In this document: positions 1-8,298 of the stretch, one piece after another | How the letters are laid out: each line of letters starts with the position of its first letter | Numbering within the stretch: position 1 is the stretch's first letter | NCBI RefSeq assembly: GCF_003651245.1 | Contig: NZ_RAPE01000001.1 | Location: 496,001 to 560,000 of the forward strand | DNA: 64,000 nt | DNA from: Roseovarius spongiae | Lineage (GTDB): Bacteria; Pseudomonadota; Alphaproteobacteria; Rhodobacterales; Rhodobacteraceae | Direction: 5' to 3' | The notes under the pieces: model-generated | Database searches by the model: none | What the model was told of the DNA's origin: nothing | The model's input: the letters and a program-made list of their open reading frames with translations, nothing else | Position numbers and translations under genes: made by a program

Positions 1-815
1 GCACCTCGGCGCCCGAACTCCTGGTTTCGGTCAACGCGGTGCTGATGGACAAGCCGGGGCTGGCGCTCGGGAACGTGGTCGGCTCGAACACGGCGAACAT
101 CCTGCTGGTGCTGGGAATCCCGGCGATCCTGTCACGGCTGCACAGCTCGGATTGCGACACGCGCAAGACCTACGTGTTCATGCTGATCGCCTCGGCGCTA
201 TTCATTGCGCTGGCCTTTGTCGGCGTCTTCACCTTCTGGTCCGGTCTGGTGCTGCTGGCGGCGCTGGCGGCGGTGATGGTGAGCCTCGCCCGCGACGCCC
301 ACAATCACCGCCGCGCCGAACGCGCCGCGGGCCCCGATGAGGAGATCGAGGGCGCCGACCCCGACATGCCCTGGTGGCAGATCATGGTCTTTCTCGTGCT
401 CGGCCTTGTCGGCCTGCCGCTCGGGGCGGATCTGCTGGTCGATAACGCCTCGATCATCGCCGCCCGCCATGGGGTCAGCGACAGCGTGATCGGCCTGACG
501 CTGGTGGCGCTGGGCACCTCTCTGCCCGAACTGGCGACCACCGTCATGGCCGCGCTGCGCAGGCAGGCCGACGTGGCGCTCGGGAACGTCATCGGGTCCA
601 ACATGTTCAACCTGCTCGCAATCATCGGCATCGCGGCGCTGGTCGGGCCGGTTCCGGTCGATCCCGAATTCCTGCGATTCGACCTCTGGGTCATGCTGGG
701 CGCATCGGTGCTGATCTATCCTTTCGTGTTCAAGGGCTGGGATATCGGGCGACGCTGGGGGATCGCGCTGACCGCGTTTTACGTGGTCTATGTTACCCTC
801 GTGCTGATCTACTGA
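1..815 (+). CDS. Calcium/cation antiporter (CaCA family), 5'-truncated by the window edge
   Basis: Inner-membrane antiporter of the YrbG-like CaCA family, expected to exchange Ca2+ (or a similar cation) for Na+ or H+. The frame is open from base 3 and enters at TSAPELLVS, the tail of the first alpha-repeat. The second alpha-repeat is visible near bases 505-615 as GTSLPELATT followed by GNVIGSNMFNLL. The two halves consist of several hydrophobic segments separated by an acidic loop (DEEIEGADPD). About 50-60 N-terminal residues lie outside the window; a GTG at 39 would start inside the repeat, so it is not the real start. It ends 23 bases before the next gene, which may be co-transcribed. The family is clear; the exact ion is not. 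Confidence 0.9.
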   Translation, partial: TSAPELLVSVNAVLMDKPGLALGNVVGSNTANILLVLGIPAILSRLHSSDCDTRKTYVFMLIASALFIALAFVGVFTFWSGLVLLAALAAVMVSLARDAHNHRRAERAAGPDEEIEGADPDMPWWQIMVFLVLGLVGLPLGADLLVDNASIIAARHGVSDSVIGLTLVALGTSLPELATTVMAALRRQADVALGNVIGSNMFNLLAIIGIAALVGPVPVDPEFLRFDLWVMLGASVLIYPFVFKGWDIGRRWGIALTAFYVVYVTLVLIY

Positions 816-838
816 CGGACGACAACGGGGAGGGCGTC

Positions 839-1615
839 ATGCGCGCACTGGTTACGGGGGCGGGGCGGCGATTGGGGCGCGCGATGGCGCTGGAACTGGC
901 GGCCCGAGGCTGCGACGTTGCGGTGCATTACGCCACGTCCGGAGACGCGGCCGAGGAGGTCGCCGCCGGAATCCGCGCGCAGGGGCGCAATGCCGTGACG
1001 CTCTGCGCCGACCTGCTGGACGAGGACCAGACCGCCGCGCTGCTGCCGCGCGCCGCCGACGCGCTCGGCGGGCCGATCCGGGTGTTGGTCAACAACGCCT
1101 CGATCTTCGAGCACGATACGCTCGCCAGCGCCACGCGCGCCAGTTGGGACCGGCACATGGAGAGTAACCTGCGCGCGCCCTTCGTGTTGACGCAGGCGCT
1201 CGCGGCGCACGCGCCCGAGCCGATCGCGGACGAGGCCGGAGAACCGGTGGCGCAGGCGCTTGTCGTCAACATGATCGACCAGCGCGTGGAAAAGCTCACG
1301 CCCGATTTCATGACCTACACGCTGGCCAAGTCCGCGCTCTGGACATTGACCCGGACGGCGGCGCAGGCGCTGGCGCCGCGCGTGCGCGTCAACGCCATCG
1401 CTCCGGGCCCGACGCTGCGCGGCGCGCATCAGGACGCGGCGGCCTTCGCAGCCCAGCGCGCGGCGACGGTGCTGGGCCGCGGCGTGAACGCCGAGGACAT
1501 CGCCGAAGCCCTGCGCTACCTGCTGAGCGCGCGCGCCGTGACCGGCCAGATGCTGCTGGTGGACGGCGGACAGCACCTTGGCTGGCGCACGCCCGACCTG
1601 CGTGATCGGAACTGA
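839..1615 (+). CDS. SDR-family oxidoreductase, pteridine-reductase (PTR1/FolM) type
   Basis: 258-residue NAD(P)-dependent short-chain reductase. The N-terminal TGAGRRLGRAMA fits the TGx3RxG cofactor motif of pteridine reductases, and VNNAS is the usual SDR NNA motif. The catalytic set is Asp147, Tyr160 and Lys164 (NMIDQ, then YTLAKSAL). In ordinary SDRs a Ser stands where Asp147 is; an Asp at this point, 13 residues before the Tyr, is what PTR1-type pteridine reductases have. The likely role is therefore reduction of dihydrobiopterin/dihydromonapterin- or folate-like pterins in the cytoplasm, but the substrate is inferred. It follows the antiporter by 23 bases. Confidence 0.8.
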   Translation: MRALVTGAGRRLGRAMALELAARGCDVAVHYATSGDAAEEVAAGIRAQGRNAVTLCADLLDEDQTAALLPRAADALGGPIRVLVNNASIFEHDTLASATRASWDRHMESNLRAPFVLTQALAAHAPEPIADEAGEPVAQALVVNMIDQRVEKLTPDFMTYTLAKSALWTLTRTAAQALAPRVRVNAIAPGPTLRGAHQDAAAFAAQRAATVLGRGVNAEDIAEALRYLLSARAVTGQMLLVDGGQHLGWRTPDLRDRN

Positions 1616-1911
1616 ACCTCGCAGGTGCAGCAAAAAGTTTTGCACCGGCCACGGGGCGATCACGAAATTGTAACAGATTTGTTAGCGAAATCAGCATTTT
1701 GCCAATTGGTATAAAAAATATACATCGCAATCAATAAGTTACATATCTGCCCAAAATTTAGGCAACTCAAGGAAACCAGCCGAATACAAAGAGAATCCGA
1801 ACCTCCCCCGAAGTTACCCGCAGATCTATCCACAGAAACCGTGGACAGGATTCATCTTGTGCCCGACCGCCAAAGTTTGCAGCTCCGACAGAGAATCATA
1901 CATACCCGATC
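1616..1911. promoter_or_regulatory. AT-rich intergenic island upstream of uvrC with GANTC sites and a DnaA-box-like hairpin
   Basis: This 296-base gap is the largest in the window and clearly more AT-rich than its surroundings (about 1665-1800). It contains the palindrome CCAATTGG at 1702-1709 followed by ATAAAAAATATA. An imperfect hairpin CTATCCAC/GTGGACAG spans 1826-1848; its left arm is part of a 9-mer at 1826-1834 that matches the DnaA box TTATCCACA in 8 of 9 bases. GANTC motifs lie at 1793, 1849 and 1893, and a fourth at 1924 is just inside uvrC. It should hold the uvrC promoter. The GANTC cluster suggests CcrM/GcrA control, which is inference. Confidence 0.5.
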
Positions 1912-3783
1912 ATGACCGCCGTTGATTCCGAAAAAGCGCCCCTCACCGGGCACAAGCTCATCCAGAGTTACCTGCGCACGCTCGATGCGTCGCCCGGCGT
2001 CTACCGGATGCTGGATAGCTCCGCGCGCGTGCTCTACGTGGGCAAGGCGCGCAACCTCAGGGCGCGGGTGTCGAGCTACGCGCGCCTGACCGGGCACACG
2101 CAGCGCATCATGCGGATGATCGAGGCGACCGCCTCGATGATGTTCCTGACCACCCGGACCGAGACCGAGGCGCTGCTGCTCGAACAGAACCTCATCAAGC
2201 AGCTCAAGCCGAAATACAACGTCCTGCTGCGCGACGACAAGAGCTTCCCGAGTATCCTTGTGACCACCGCGCATGACTACCCGATGGTCAAGAAACACCG
2301 CGGCGCCAAGCGCGAGAAAGGCGCCTATTACGGCCCCTTCGCCGGCGCGGGGGCGGTCAACAGGACGCTGGCCCAGCTTCAGCGGGCGTTCCAGCTGCGC
2401 AACTGCACGGATTCATTTTTCTCCGCGCGCACGCGCCCCTGCCTGCAATACCAGATCAAGCGCTGCACCGCGCCCTGTGTCGGCTATGTCTCCAAGCCCG
2501 AATACGCGGTGCAGGTTGCCGACGCCAAACGCTATCTCAGCGGCAAGTCGACCGAGATACAGGCCAAGCTGGCCGCGCAGATGCAGGAGGCCAGCGACGC
2601 GATGGAGTTCGAGCGCGCCGCCGCGCTGCGCGACCGGATCAAGGCGCTGACCCAGGTGCAGAGCGCGCAAGGCATCAACCCGCGCACCGTGGACGAGGCC
2701 GACGTGATCGCGCTCCATCTCGAGAACGGGCAGGCCTGCGTGCAGGTGTTCTTCATCCGCGCCAACCAGAACTGGGGCAACCGCGATTTCTATCCTCGCG
2801 TCGGCCCGGACGTGGAAGAGGCCGAGGCGCTCGAGGCGTTCATCGGCCAGTTCTACGACAACAAGGAGCCGCCGAAACAGCTCATCCTGTCTCACCCGAT
2901 CGACGATCTGGAGCTGATGGCCGAGGCGCTCAGCGGCAAGCGGGGCCGCAAGGTGTCGCTTCTGGTGCCCAAGCGCGGCGAAAAGGCCGAACTGGTCGAC
3001 GCCGCCCTGCGCAACGCGCGCGAAAGCCTTGCGCGCAAGATGGCCGAGAGCGCGACGCAGGCCAAGCTGCTGAAAGGGGTCGCCGACGCCTTTGGGCTCG
3101 ACGGTCCTCCGCAGCGCATCGAGGTTTACGACAACAGCCATATCCAGGGCGCGCACGCGGTCGGCGCGATGATCGTCGCCGGCCCCGAGGGGTTGATGAA
3201 GAACCAGTATCGCAAGTTCAACATCAAGGGTGAGAACCTGACCCCCGGCGACGATTTCGGCATGATGAAGGAGGTGCTGCAACGCCGCTTCAAACGTCTG
3301 CTGAAGGAAGACCCGGACCGCGCCAGGGGCACGTGGCCGGACCTGCTGCTGATCGACGGCGGGCAGGGGCAGGTCAGCGCCGTGCGCGAGATCATGGAGG
3401 AAATGGGCGTCGGTGAGATCCCGATGGTCGGCGTCGCCAAGGGCATCGACCGCGATCTCGGCAAGGAGGAATTCCACCGCACCGGCCAGCGCCCCGTCGC
3501 CCTGCCGCGCAACGATCCCGTCCTCTACTTCATCCAGCGTCTGCGGGACGAGGCGCACCGCTTCGCGATCGGCACGCACCGCGCGAAACGCTCCAAGGCC
3601 GTGGGCGCCACCCCGCTCGACGACATTCCCGGCGTGGGCGCGGCGCGCAAGCGCGCGCTGCTGGCGCATTTCGGCAGCGCCAAGGCAGTGAGCCGCGCCA
3701 ACCTCGCCGATCTGGAGGCGGTCGACGGCGTCTCGCGCGGGCTGGCGCAGAAGATTTACGACTTCTTCCACGACAAGGGCTGA
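1912..3783 (+). CDS. uvrC: UvrABC excinuclease subunit C
   Basis: 623-residue nuclease of nucleotide excision repair; with UvrB it makes the 3' and 5' incisions around DNA lesions. Domains in order: GIY-YIG nuclease near residues 25-105 (GVYRML, then [16 protein letters not shown]), a Cys-containing segment ([15 protein letters not shown]), a UVR motif near 215-245 ([17 protein letters not shown]), the RNase H-like UvrC domain with [11 protein letters not shown] and [10 protein letters not shown], and a C-terminal helix-hairpin-helix pair ([27 protein letters not shown]). Length is normal for the family. The start ATG at 1912 directly follows an AT-rich regulatory island. It is followed by pgsA 74 bases downstream, an order I recall from related genomes. 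Confidence 0.97.
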   Translation: MTAVDSEKAPLTGHKLIQSYLRTLDASPGVYRMLDSSARVLYVGKARNLRARVSSYARLTGHTQRIMRMIEATASMMFLTTRTETEALLLEQNLIKQLKPKYNVLLRDDKSFPSILVTTAHDYPMVKKHRGAKREKGAYYGPFAGAGAVNRTLAQLQRAFQLRNCTDSFFSARTRPCLQYQIKRCTAPCVGYVSKPEYAVQVADAKRYLSGKSTEIQAKLAAQMQEASDAMEFERAAALRDRIKALTQVQSAQGINPRTVDEADVIALHLENGQACVQVFFIRANQNWGNRDFYPRVGPDVEEAEALEAFIGQFYDNKEPPKQLILSHPIDDLELMAEALSGKRGRKVSLLVPKRGEKAELVDAALRNARESLARKMAESATQAKLLKGVADAFGLDGPPQRIEVYDNSHIQGAHAVGAMIVAGPEGLMKNQYRKFNIKGENLTPGDDFGMMKEVLQRRFKRLLKEDPDRARGTWPDLLLIDGGQGQVSAVREIMEEMGVGEIPMVGVAKGIDRDLGKEEFHRTGQRPVALPRNDPVLYFIQRLRDEAHRFAIGTHRAKRSKAVGATPLDDIPGVGAARKRALLAHFGSAKAVSRANLADLEAVDGVSRGLAQKIYDFFHDKG

Positions 3784-3857
3784 GTCGCCGATCGCTGCGC
3801 TTGGCGCCCACGCGTTCCGGGCTTTTCACCCCGATGCAAGGGAGATAGACATGGGCC

Positions 3858-4523
3858 ATGACATGGACCGTGCCCAACATCCTGACGCTGCTTCGGCTGC
3901 TGGCGGCCCCCGGCATCGCGGTCATGTTCCTTTATTTTCACCGCCCCTACGCCGACTGGTACGCGCTGCTGCTTTTCGTCAGCGCCGCGATCACCGACTG
4001 GTTCGACGGCTACCTCGCGCGCGCGTGGCGCCAGGAAACGCGGATCGGCGCCATGCTAGATCCCATCGCGGACAAGGCGATGGTGGTGATCGCGCTCATG
4101 GTCATCACCGGCTTTTCCGGCATGAACCCGTGGTTCCTGCTGCCCGCCACCGTCATCATGTTCCGCGAGGTTTTCGTCTCGGGTCTGCGCGAATTCCTCG
4201 GCGACACTGCAGGGCTGCTGAAGGTGACGCAGCTCGCCAAGTGGAAGACGACCTTGCAGATGATCGCCATCGCTGTGCTCTTCGCCACCGGCGTGTTCGA
4301 GCACAACATCCTCGACCGGACGCGCGGCATGGACACAACGATGGTCGACGCCATCATGGCCGGACGCGAGGCTGATCATGTCGGGCTGGTCTGGAATTAC
4401 TACGCGGCCATGATTACGTGGTGGAGCGGCGTGGTGCTCTTGTGGCTCGCCGCCGCGCTGACCCTAGTCACCGGCTGGGATTACCTGATGAAATCCCTGC
4501 CTTACCTGAAGGATGGCCGCTGA
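3858..4523 (+). CDS. pgsA: CDP-diacylglycerol--glycerol-3-phosphate 3-phosphatidyltransferase
   Basis: 221-residue integral membrane enzyme making phosphatidylglycerol-phosphate from CDP-diacylglycerol and glycerol-3-phosphate, the committed step to phosphatidylglycerol and cardiolipin. The CDP-alcohol phosphotransferase signature is visible as DWFDGYLARAWRQ followed by GAMLDPIADK, giving the DGx2ARx8Gx3Dx3D pattern. There are four or more hydrophobic helices, and the N-terminus (WTVPNILTLLRLLAAPG) is typical of PgsA. A GGGAG Shine-Dalgarno element lies upstream, slightly far from ATG 3858. The stop codon overlaps the ATG of moaD (TGATG), so pgsA, moaD and moaE form one transcription unit. 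Confidence 0.95.
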   Translation: MTWTVPNILTLLRLLAAPGIAVMFLYFHRPYADWYALLLFVSAAITDWFDGYLARAWRQETRIGAMLDPIADKAMVVIALMVITGFSGMNPWFLLPATVIMFREVFVSGLREFLGDTAGLLKVTQLAKWKTTLQMIAIAVLFATGVFEHNILDRTRGMDTTMVDAIMAGREADHVGLVWNYYAAMITWWSGVVLLWLAAALTLVTGWDYLMKSLPYLKDGR

Positions 4524-4768
4524 TGGACGTTCTCTATTTCGCCTGGGTGCGCGAACGCATCGGCCTGCCGCGCGAAACCGTCGAGACGCGGGCCGAGACC
4601 GTGCGCGATCTGGTGGATGAACTACGCCGCCGCGAGGGGCGATATGACCTCGCCTTTTCGGACACCCGCGCGCTGCGCGTCGCCGTCGATCAGGAGCTCT
4701 GCGATTTCGACGCGCCGCTCGCCGGCGCTCGCGAGGTGGCGTTCTTTCCGCCGATGACCGGGGGCTGA
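4523..4768 (+). CDS. moaD: Molybdopterin synthase small (sulfur-carrier) subunit
   Basis: 81-residue ubiquitin-fold protein that carries the thiocarboxylate sulfur used to build the dithiolene of molybdopterin. The C-terminus ends in PPMTGG, with the obligatory Gly-Gly that is adenylated and thiocarboxylated by MoeB-type enzymes. The start ATG overlaps the pgsA stop codon, and moaE begins four bases after the moaD stop, so the two synthase subunits are translationally coupled. A longer upstream extension in the same frame is possible but would overlap pgsA heavily and adds unrelated sequence, so it was rejected. Confidence 0.95.
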   Translation: MDVLYFAWVRERIGLPRETVETRAETVRDLVDELRRREGRYDLAFSDTRALRVAVDQELCDFDAPLAGAREVAFFPPMTGG

Positions 4769-4772
4769 TCCG

Positions 4773-5255
4773 GTGGATATCCGCGTGCAGGAGAGCGCCT
4801 TCGACCTCGGGGCCGAGACCAACGCCTTCGCCGCGCGTCAGCGCGGGATGGGCGCGATCGTCACCTTCACCGGCGTCGTGCGGGACCTCGACGACGCGCC
4901 GCTGCGGCACATGCAGATCGAGCATTACCCCGGTATGACCGAACGCGCGCTGCGCAAGATCGCCGAGGATGCGGCGGAGCGCTGGCCGCTGGGCGATGCG
5001 CTCATCATCCACCGTCACGGCCGGCTTGCGCCCGATGATTTGATCATGATGGTCGCCACCGCCGCGCGCCACCGCCGCGACGCGTTCGAGGCGGCGATGT
5101 TCCTGATGGATTACCTGAAATCCCGCGCTCCCTTCTGGAAGAAGGAGGAAACCGCCCATGGCGCCGCCTGGGTCGCAGCGCAGCAGGTGGACGAGGACGC
5201 GCTTGAGGTATGGGAAATGCCAAGCGCGTCCCGGACCCGGTCCGGGTTCTCCTGA
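4773..5255 (+). CDS. moaE: Molybdopterin synthase catalytic subunit
   Basis: 160-residue large subunit of molybdopterin synthase; it converts cyclic pyranopterin monophosphate to molybdopterin using MoaD thiocarboxylate. Seen in the sequence: GAIVTFTGVVRD, the basic segment HRHGRL, and the active-site lysine segment MDYLKSRAPFWKKE. The start is GTG at 4773, four bases after moaD. The last ten residues are encoded by a palindromic REP-like sequence (5230-5246) and are probably not functional; the useful protein ends near EVWEMP. The stop lies 60 bases from the convergent hemerythrin gene. Confidence 0.95.
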   Translation: MDIRVQESAFDLGAETNAFAARQRGMGAIVTFTGVVRDLDDAPLRHMQIEHYPGMTERALRKIAEDAAERWPLGDALIIHRHGRLAPDDLIMMVATAARHRRDAFEAAMFLMDYLKSRAPFWKKEETAHGAAWVAAQQVDEDALEVWEMPSASRTRSGFS

Positions 5256-5287
5256 CGCATAGCGCGGGGCCCCGGGTCAGGCCGGGG
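5230..5287. repeat. REP-like double palindrome at the moaE 3' end
   Basis: There are two adjacent GC-rich inverted repeats. CCCGGACC-C-GGTCCGGG (5230-5246) lies inside the last codons of moaE. CCCCGG-gtcagg-CCGGGG (5270-5287) lies between moaE and the convergent hemerythrin gene. The arrangement is typical of extragenic palindromes between convergent genes and may also act as a bidirectional transcription end. There is no clear T-run. Confidence 0.5.
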
Positions 5288-5314
5288 AACGATCCGTCTG
5301 CCGCCTGAACGGCG

Positions 5315-5791
5315 TCAATCCTCGAGGTGGTCTTCGCGCTTCTCCGCGATCAGCCCGCGCTCCTCCTTCTTGCGGGCGAGAAACCGCGCGCCGTAGCCTT
5401 CGACCTCTTCGGGCGGGATGACGTCGCGCGCGCGGGCGAAGACCTCGTCCTCTTCCTCGTCGATATGGTGCTCGTAGTCGTGGCGCAGCTTCTTGAACTT
5501 GCTCAGCCACGCGCCCTCGGCCATGTCCATGCCGTCGAGCTCCTCCATCAACTCGTCGAGCTGCTGGTGCTCGTGCACCGAATGACGCGCCGAATCCTGC
5601 CCCCAGGTCTTGGAGATGAGCTTGGAGTAGAAGGTCTCTTCCTCGGCGGCGGCGTGGCTCTTGGCGTCGCGGTAGAAGGTTTTCCAGGCCTCGCGCCTCT
5701 CGCGGCTGTCGCCCGAGGTGTCCTCGATCCGGTCAAGCAGCCTGCGGTGTTCGTCATGGTCGGTCTTGATGGCGGCGTAGATGTCGGGCAT
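5315..5791 (-). CDS. Hemerythrin HHE-domain protein
   Basis: 158-residue soluble four-helix protein of the HHE cation-binding family. Iron-ligand helices are visible: HDEHRRLLDRIED, HAAAEEETFYSKL, HEHQQLDELMEEL and DYEHHIDEEEDEVF. Such proteins bind O2, NO or store iron; the role here cannot be decided from sequence. The start at 5791 is chosen because AAAGGACG lies at good spacing upstream; an in-frame ATG 45 bases earlier lacks support. The C-terminus is charged and helical. It is monocistronic and convergent with moaE. Confidence 0.88.
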   Translation of the reverse strand: MPDIYAAIKTDHDEHRRLLDRIEDTSGDSRERREAWKTFYRDAKSHAAAEEETFYSKLISKTWGQDSARHSVHEHQQLDELMEELDGMDMAEGAWLSKFKKLRHDYEHHIDEEEDEVFARARDVIPPEEVEGYGARFLARKKEERGLIAEKREDHLED

Positions 5792-5863
5792 GCGGGCGTC
5801 CTTTGCTGACTGGCGGCTGGAGGTGTCCGGCGTCAACGCCGCGCGAACGGGGACGGTTCCCGC

Positions 5864-6583
5864 CTATCGCGCGAGCGCCGGATCGGACGCGACGCGCACC
5901 AGCGCGGTCAGATCGCTCAGCGCCTCGCGCTGGCGCCCCTCTGCGTCGAAATTGCCGGGCGAGAGCCAGAGGCGAAACGCCTCGTCGAGCGCGGGCCATT
6001 CGGCGTCGATGGCGGCGAACCAGGCGGTGTCGCGGTTGCGTCCCTTGACCACCGTGGCCTGCCGGAACACGCCCTCGTAGCTGAGGCCGAGGCGCTGCGC
6101 GGCCCGTCGCGAGGGCAGGTTGAGCGCGTCGCATTTCCATTCATACCGCCGGTAGCCCGCGTTGAACGCCCAGGCCATCATCAGGTGCATCGCCTCGGTC
6201 GCGGCGCGGGTGCGCTGAAGCTGCGGCGCCATCGCGATGTAACCGACCTCGATCGACCCAGCCGCCGGCTTGATCCGCAGGTAGGAGGCGAAGCCGCCGA
6301 ACCGGCCCGTGTCCTTGTCGAGGATCGCGTAGAAGACGAAACCGGGATCGGCGGCGAGGTCGCGCAGCGTGCGGTGGAACTGCGACGCCGAGGCGAACGG
6401 ACCGGACGGCATGTAATCCCAAACCCGGTCATGCCCGTCGAAGGCGCGGAACAGCAGCGCCGCATGCGCGTCCGCATCGAGCGGCTCGAGCCGCGTGTAG
6501 CGTCCTTCCATCAGCGCGCCGTCGGGCGCGGGCGGCGGGGTCCAGCCGGGGATCTCGGGGCCGCGCGGGCGGGGGGCAGTCAT
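5864..6583 (-). CDS. GNAT-family N-acetyltransferase (RimJ/RimL type)
   Basis: 239-residue acetyltransferase of the family that acetylates ribosomal protein N-termini or small amines using acetyl-CoA. The N-terminal part carries YTRLEPLDADAHAALL, the strand IEVGYIAMAPQLQRTRAATEAM covers the acetyl-CoA binding region, and NLPSRRAAQRLGLSYEGVFR is the typical RimJ/RimL ending motif. The acetyl-CoA loop (QLQRTRAA) lacks the classic GxG spacing, as is common in this subgroup. The substrate is unknown. It stands alone, 72 bases from the hemerythrin gene on the same strand. Confidence 0.85.
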   Translation of the reverse strand: MTAPRPRGPEIPGWTPPPAPDGALMEGRYTRLEPLDADAHAALLFRAFDGHDRVWDYMPSGPFASASQFHRTLRDLAADPGFVFYAILDKDTGRFGGFASYLRIKPAAGSIEVGYIAMAPQLQRTRAATEAMHLMMAWAFNAGYRRYEWKCDALNLPSRRAAQRLGLSYEGVFRQATVVKGRNRDTAWFAAIDAEWPALDEAFRLWLSPGNFDAEGRQREALSDLTALVRVASDPALAR

Positions 6584-6730
6584 GGGCGTTCCCTGTGAGC
6601 GGTTCGCGCGACTATAGGCGCGCGGGCGGCGGCGAGGAAAGCCCTCATCTCTCAGCGTATGAGTTTCGGGCCGGCCGGGGCGCGGGATTGCGCCTGCGGC
6701 CGCACTGCATCGGCGCGAAGGCGCGCGCGT

Positions 6731-7447
6731 TCACATCGCGACGCGCCCGACGAGGCGTTCCTGCACCAGCCCGGCCAACCGCGCCAGTTGCGTATAGCTG
6801 ACCGGTCCGGCGCTCGGCGCGCGGGCCAGCGCGCCCGCGGCCTGGACAAGCTGATCGTCCTCGGCCGAGCGCGCGACCCCGTCGAGGAACTGCGCCACGT
6901 AGTCGAGCACGGGGCCCTCCTGATGCTGATCGAGCAGCGTCGAGGCATGCTCCATGTCGTCGCGATAGGCCAGCGGATCGGGGCGCACCACCTCGTCTCG
7001 CAGCGTGCGCGGGCCGCCGGGCCGGCGTTCGGCCGGCAGGGTGGCGAGGATCGCCTGCTGGAACGCGCCGATATGCGCCAGCGGCTTGGCGATGAAGCCG
7101 TCGGCGCCCGCGGCGCGCGCGTCCGCCTCGGCCCCGTCCATGCCGCTCGTGGCGAGGATCGAGGTCACGCGCGGTTCCGCCGCCGCCAGTTCCTCGATGA
7201 GATCGAGCCCCGAGCCGTCCGGCAGACCGAGATCCACGATCACCGCCGAGGGCCGGTAGACGCCCAGATGCCGGCGCGCGGAGCGCAGGCAATCGGCGCG
7301 GCGCAGGCGCGCGCCGGAATGTAGGCACATCAGCCGCATCGCGTCGCAGGCGTAGAGGCTGTCCTCGACCACGAGGATCGTCATGCCGAGCAGCGGGCGC
7401 GCATTGGTCGGGGCGGGCAGGGCGGTGAGGGTTGGCAGATCGTCCAT
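6731..7447 (-). CDS. Response regulator with REC domain and unclassified C-terminal region
   Basis: 238-residue protein with a receiver domain at about residues 22-145: acidic pocket Glu28/Asp29 (VVEDS), phosphoacceptor Asp72 (VIVDLGLPDGSG), Thr100 and Lys121 (FIAKPL). The remaining ~90 residues are helical and show no DNA-binding, GGDEF, EAL or HPt signature that I recognise. The gene may therefore encode a REC-only type adaptor that signals through protein contacts. The start at 7447 has AAAGGAG at 9 bases. It is divergent from the epimerase gene, and no histidine kinase is adjacent. Confidence 0.85.
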   Translation of the reverse strand: MDDLPTLTALPAPTNARPLLGMTILVVEDSLYACDAMRLMCLHSGARLRRADCLRSARRHLGVYRPSAVIVDLGLPDGSGLDLIEELAAAEPRVTSILATSGMDGAEADARAAGADGFIAKPLAHIGAFQQAILATLPAERRPGGPRTLRDEVVRPDPLAYRDDMEHASTLLDQHQEGPVLDYVAQFLDGVARSAEDDQLVQAAGALARAPSAGPVSYTQLARLAGLVQERLVGRVAM

Positions 7448-7603
7448 GTCGGTGGCTCCTTTGGGGGCTGCATATTGCCCAGCGTTACGCAGACTTGGCT
7501 AACGTGCGGTTAACGCGGGCGCTCCGCGATCGGGCGCCTTGCCATCGCCCGGCCCGAGGCCCATAACGCCACCCGCAACGCGCATCATCTCCAGGAGAGT
7601 CCC

Positions 7604-8008
7604 ATGATTGGCCGTCTGAACCATGTCGCGATCGCCGTGCCCGACCTCGACGCCGCCGCCGCGCAATACCGCGATGGCCTCGGCGCGACCGTCGGCGCGC
7701 CGCAGGACGAACCGGATCACGGCGTCACCGTGATCTTCATCGAACTGCCCAACACCAAGATCGAACTGCTGCACCCGCTGGGCGAGGACAGCCCGATTCG
7801 CGGTTTCCTCGACAAGAACCCGGCGGGGGGCATCCACCATATCTGCTACGAGGTCGATGACATTCTCGCCGCGCGCGACCACCTGAAAGCGACCGGCGCG
7901 CGGGTTCTGGGCGACGGCGAGCCAAAGATCGGCGCGCATGGTAAGCCGGTGCTGTTCCTGCACCCCAAGGACTTCAACGGCTGCCTCGTCGAGCTGGAGC
8001 AGGCCTGA
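7604..8008 (+). CDS. mce: Methylmalonyl-CoA epimerase
   Basis: 134-residue VOC-fold metalloenzyme interconverting (2R)- and (2S)-methylmalonyl-CoA, needed for propionyl-CoA use and the ethylmalonyl-CoA pathway. Typical segments are LNHVAIAVPDLDAA (first metal His), TKIELLHPLGEDSPI, GGIHHICYEVDDI (second His) and LVELEQ (Glu ligand). CAGGAGAG precedes the ATG. The stop overlaps the start of the next gene by one base (TGATG), so the DUF1467 membrane protein is translationally coupled. Related enzymes of the same pathway in the window are meaB (26704) and the probable mcd (54926). Confidence 0.95.
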   Translation: MIGRLNHVAIAVPDLDAAAAQYRDGLGATVGAPQDEPDHGVTVIFIELPNTKIELLHPLGEDSPIRGFLDKNPAGGIHHICYEVDDILAARDHLKATGARVLGDGEPKIGAHGKPVLFLHPKDFNGCLVELEQA

Positions 8009-8298
8009 TGGGACCGGTTTCCGCGCTCGTTCTCTACGTGGTGATCTGGGTGCTGACCTTCCTCGTGGCGATCCCGATCCGGCTGCAGACGCAGGGCGAC
8101 GTGGGGCGCACGCTGCGCGGCACGCACAAAAGCTCGCCCGAACATCACCACCTTCGCCGCAAGGCGCTGATCACCACCGCCATCGCGACGGCGATCTGGG
8201 TGGTTGCCGCATTGATCATCGTGAGCGGCCTCGTCACCCTCGAGGATATCGACCTCTATCGCCGGTTCGGTCCCGACGCGCCTTCCGCCCTTGACTGA
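8008..8298 (+). CDS. DUF1467 family small membrane protein
   Basis: 96-residue protein with two predicted membrane helices (about residues 3-25 and 55-77) separated by a basic, His-rich loop (HKSSPEHHHLRRK). It resembles the DUF1467 family, which in alphaproteobacteria sits directly behind methylmalonyl-CoA epimerase, as here. The function is unknown. Its last 43 bases overlap the 3' end of the convergent EI24-family gene. Confidence 0.85.
   Translation: MGPVSALVLYVVIWVLTFLVAIPIRLQTQGDVGRTLRGTHKSSPEHHHLRRKALITTAIATAIWVVAALIIVSGLVTLEDIDLYRRFGPDAPSALD

Noticed and set aside
1665-1900. Chromosomal replication origin
   Set aside because: AT-rich with one DnaA-like box, but no box cluster and none of the usual neighbours (dnaA, parAB, hemE, gidAB); kept only as a cell-cycle promoter candidate.
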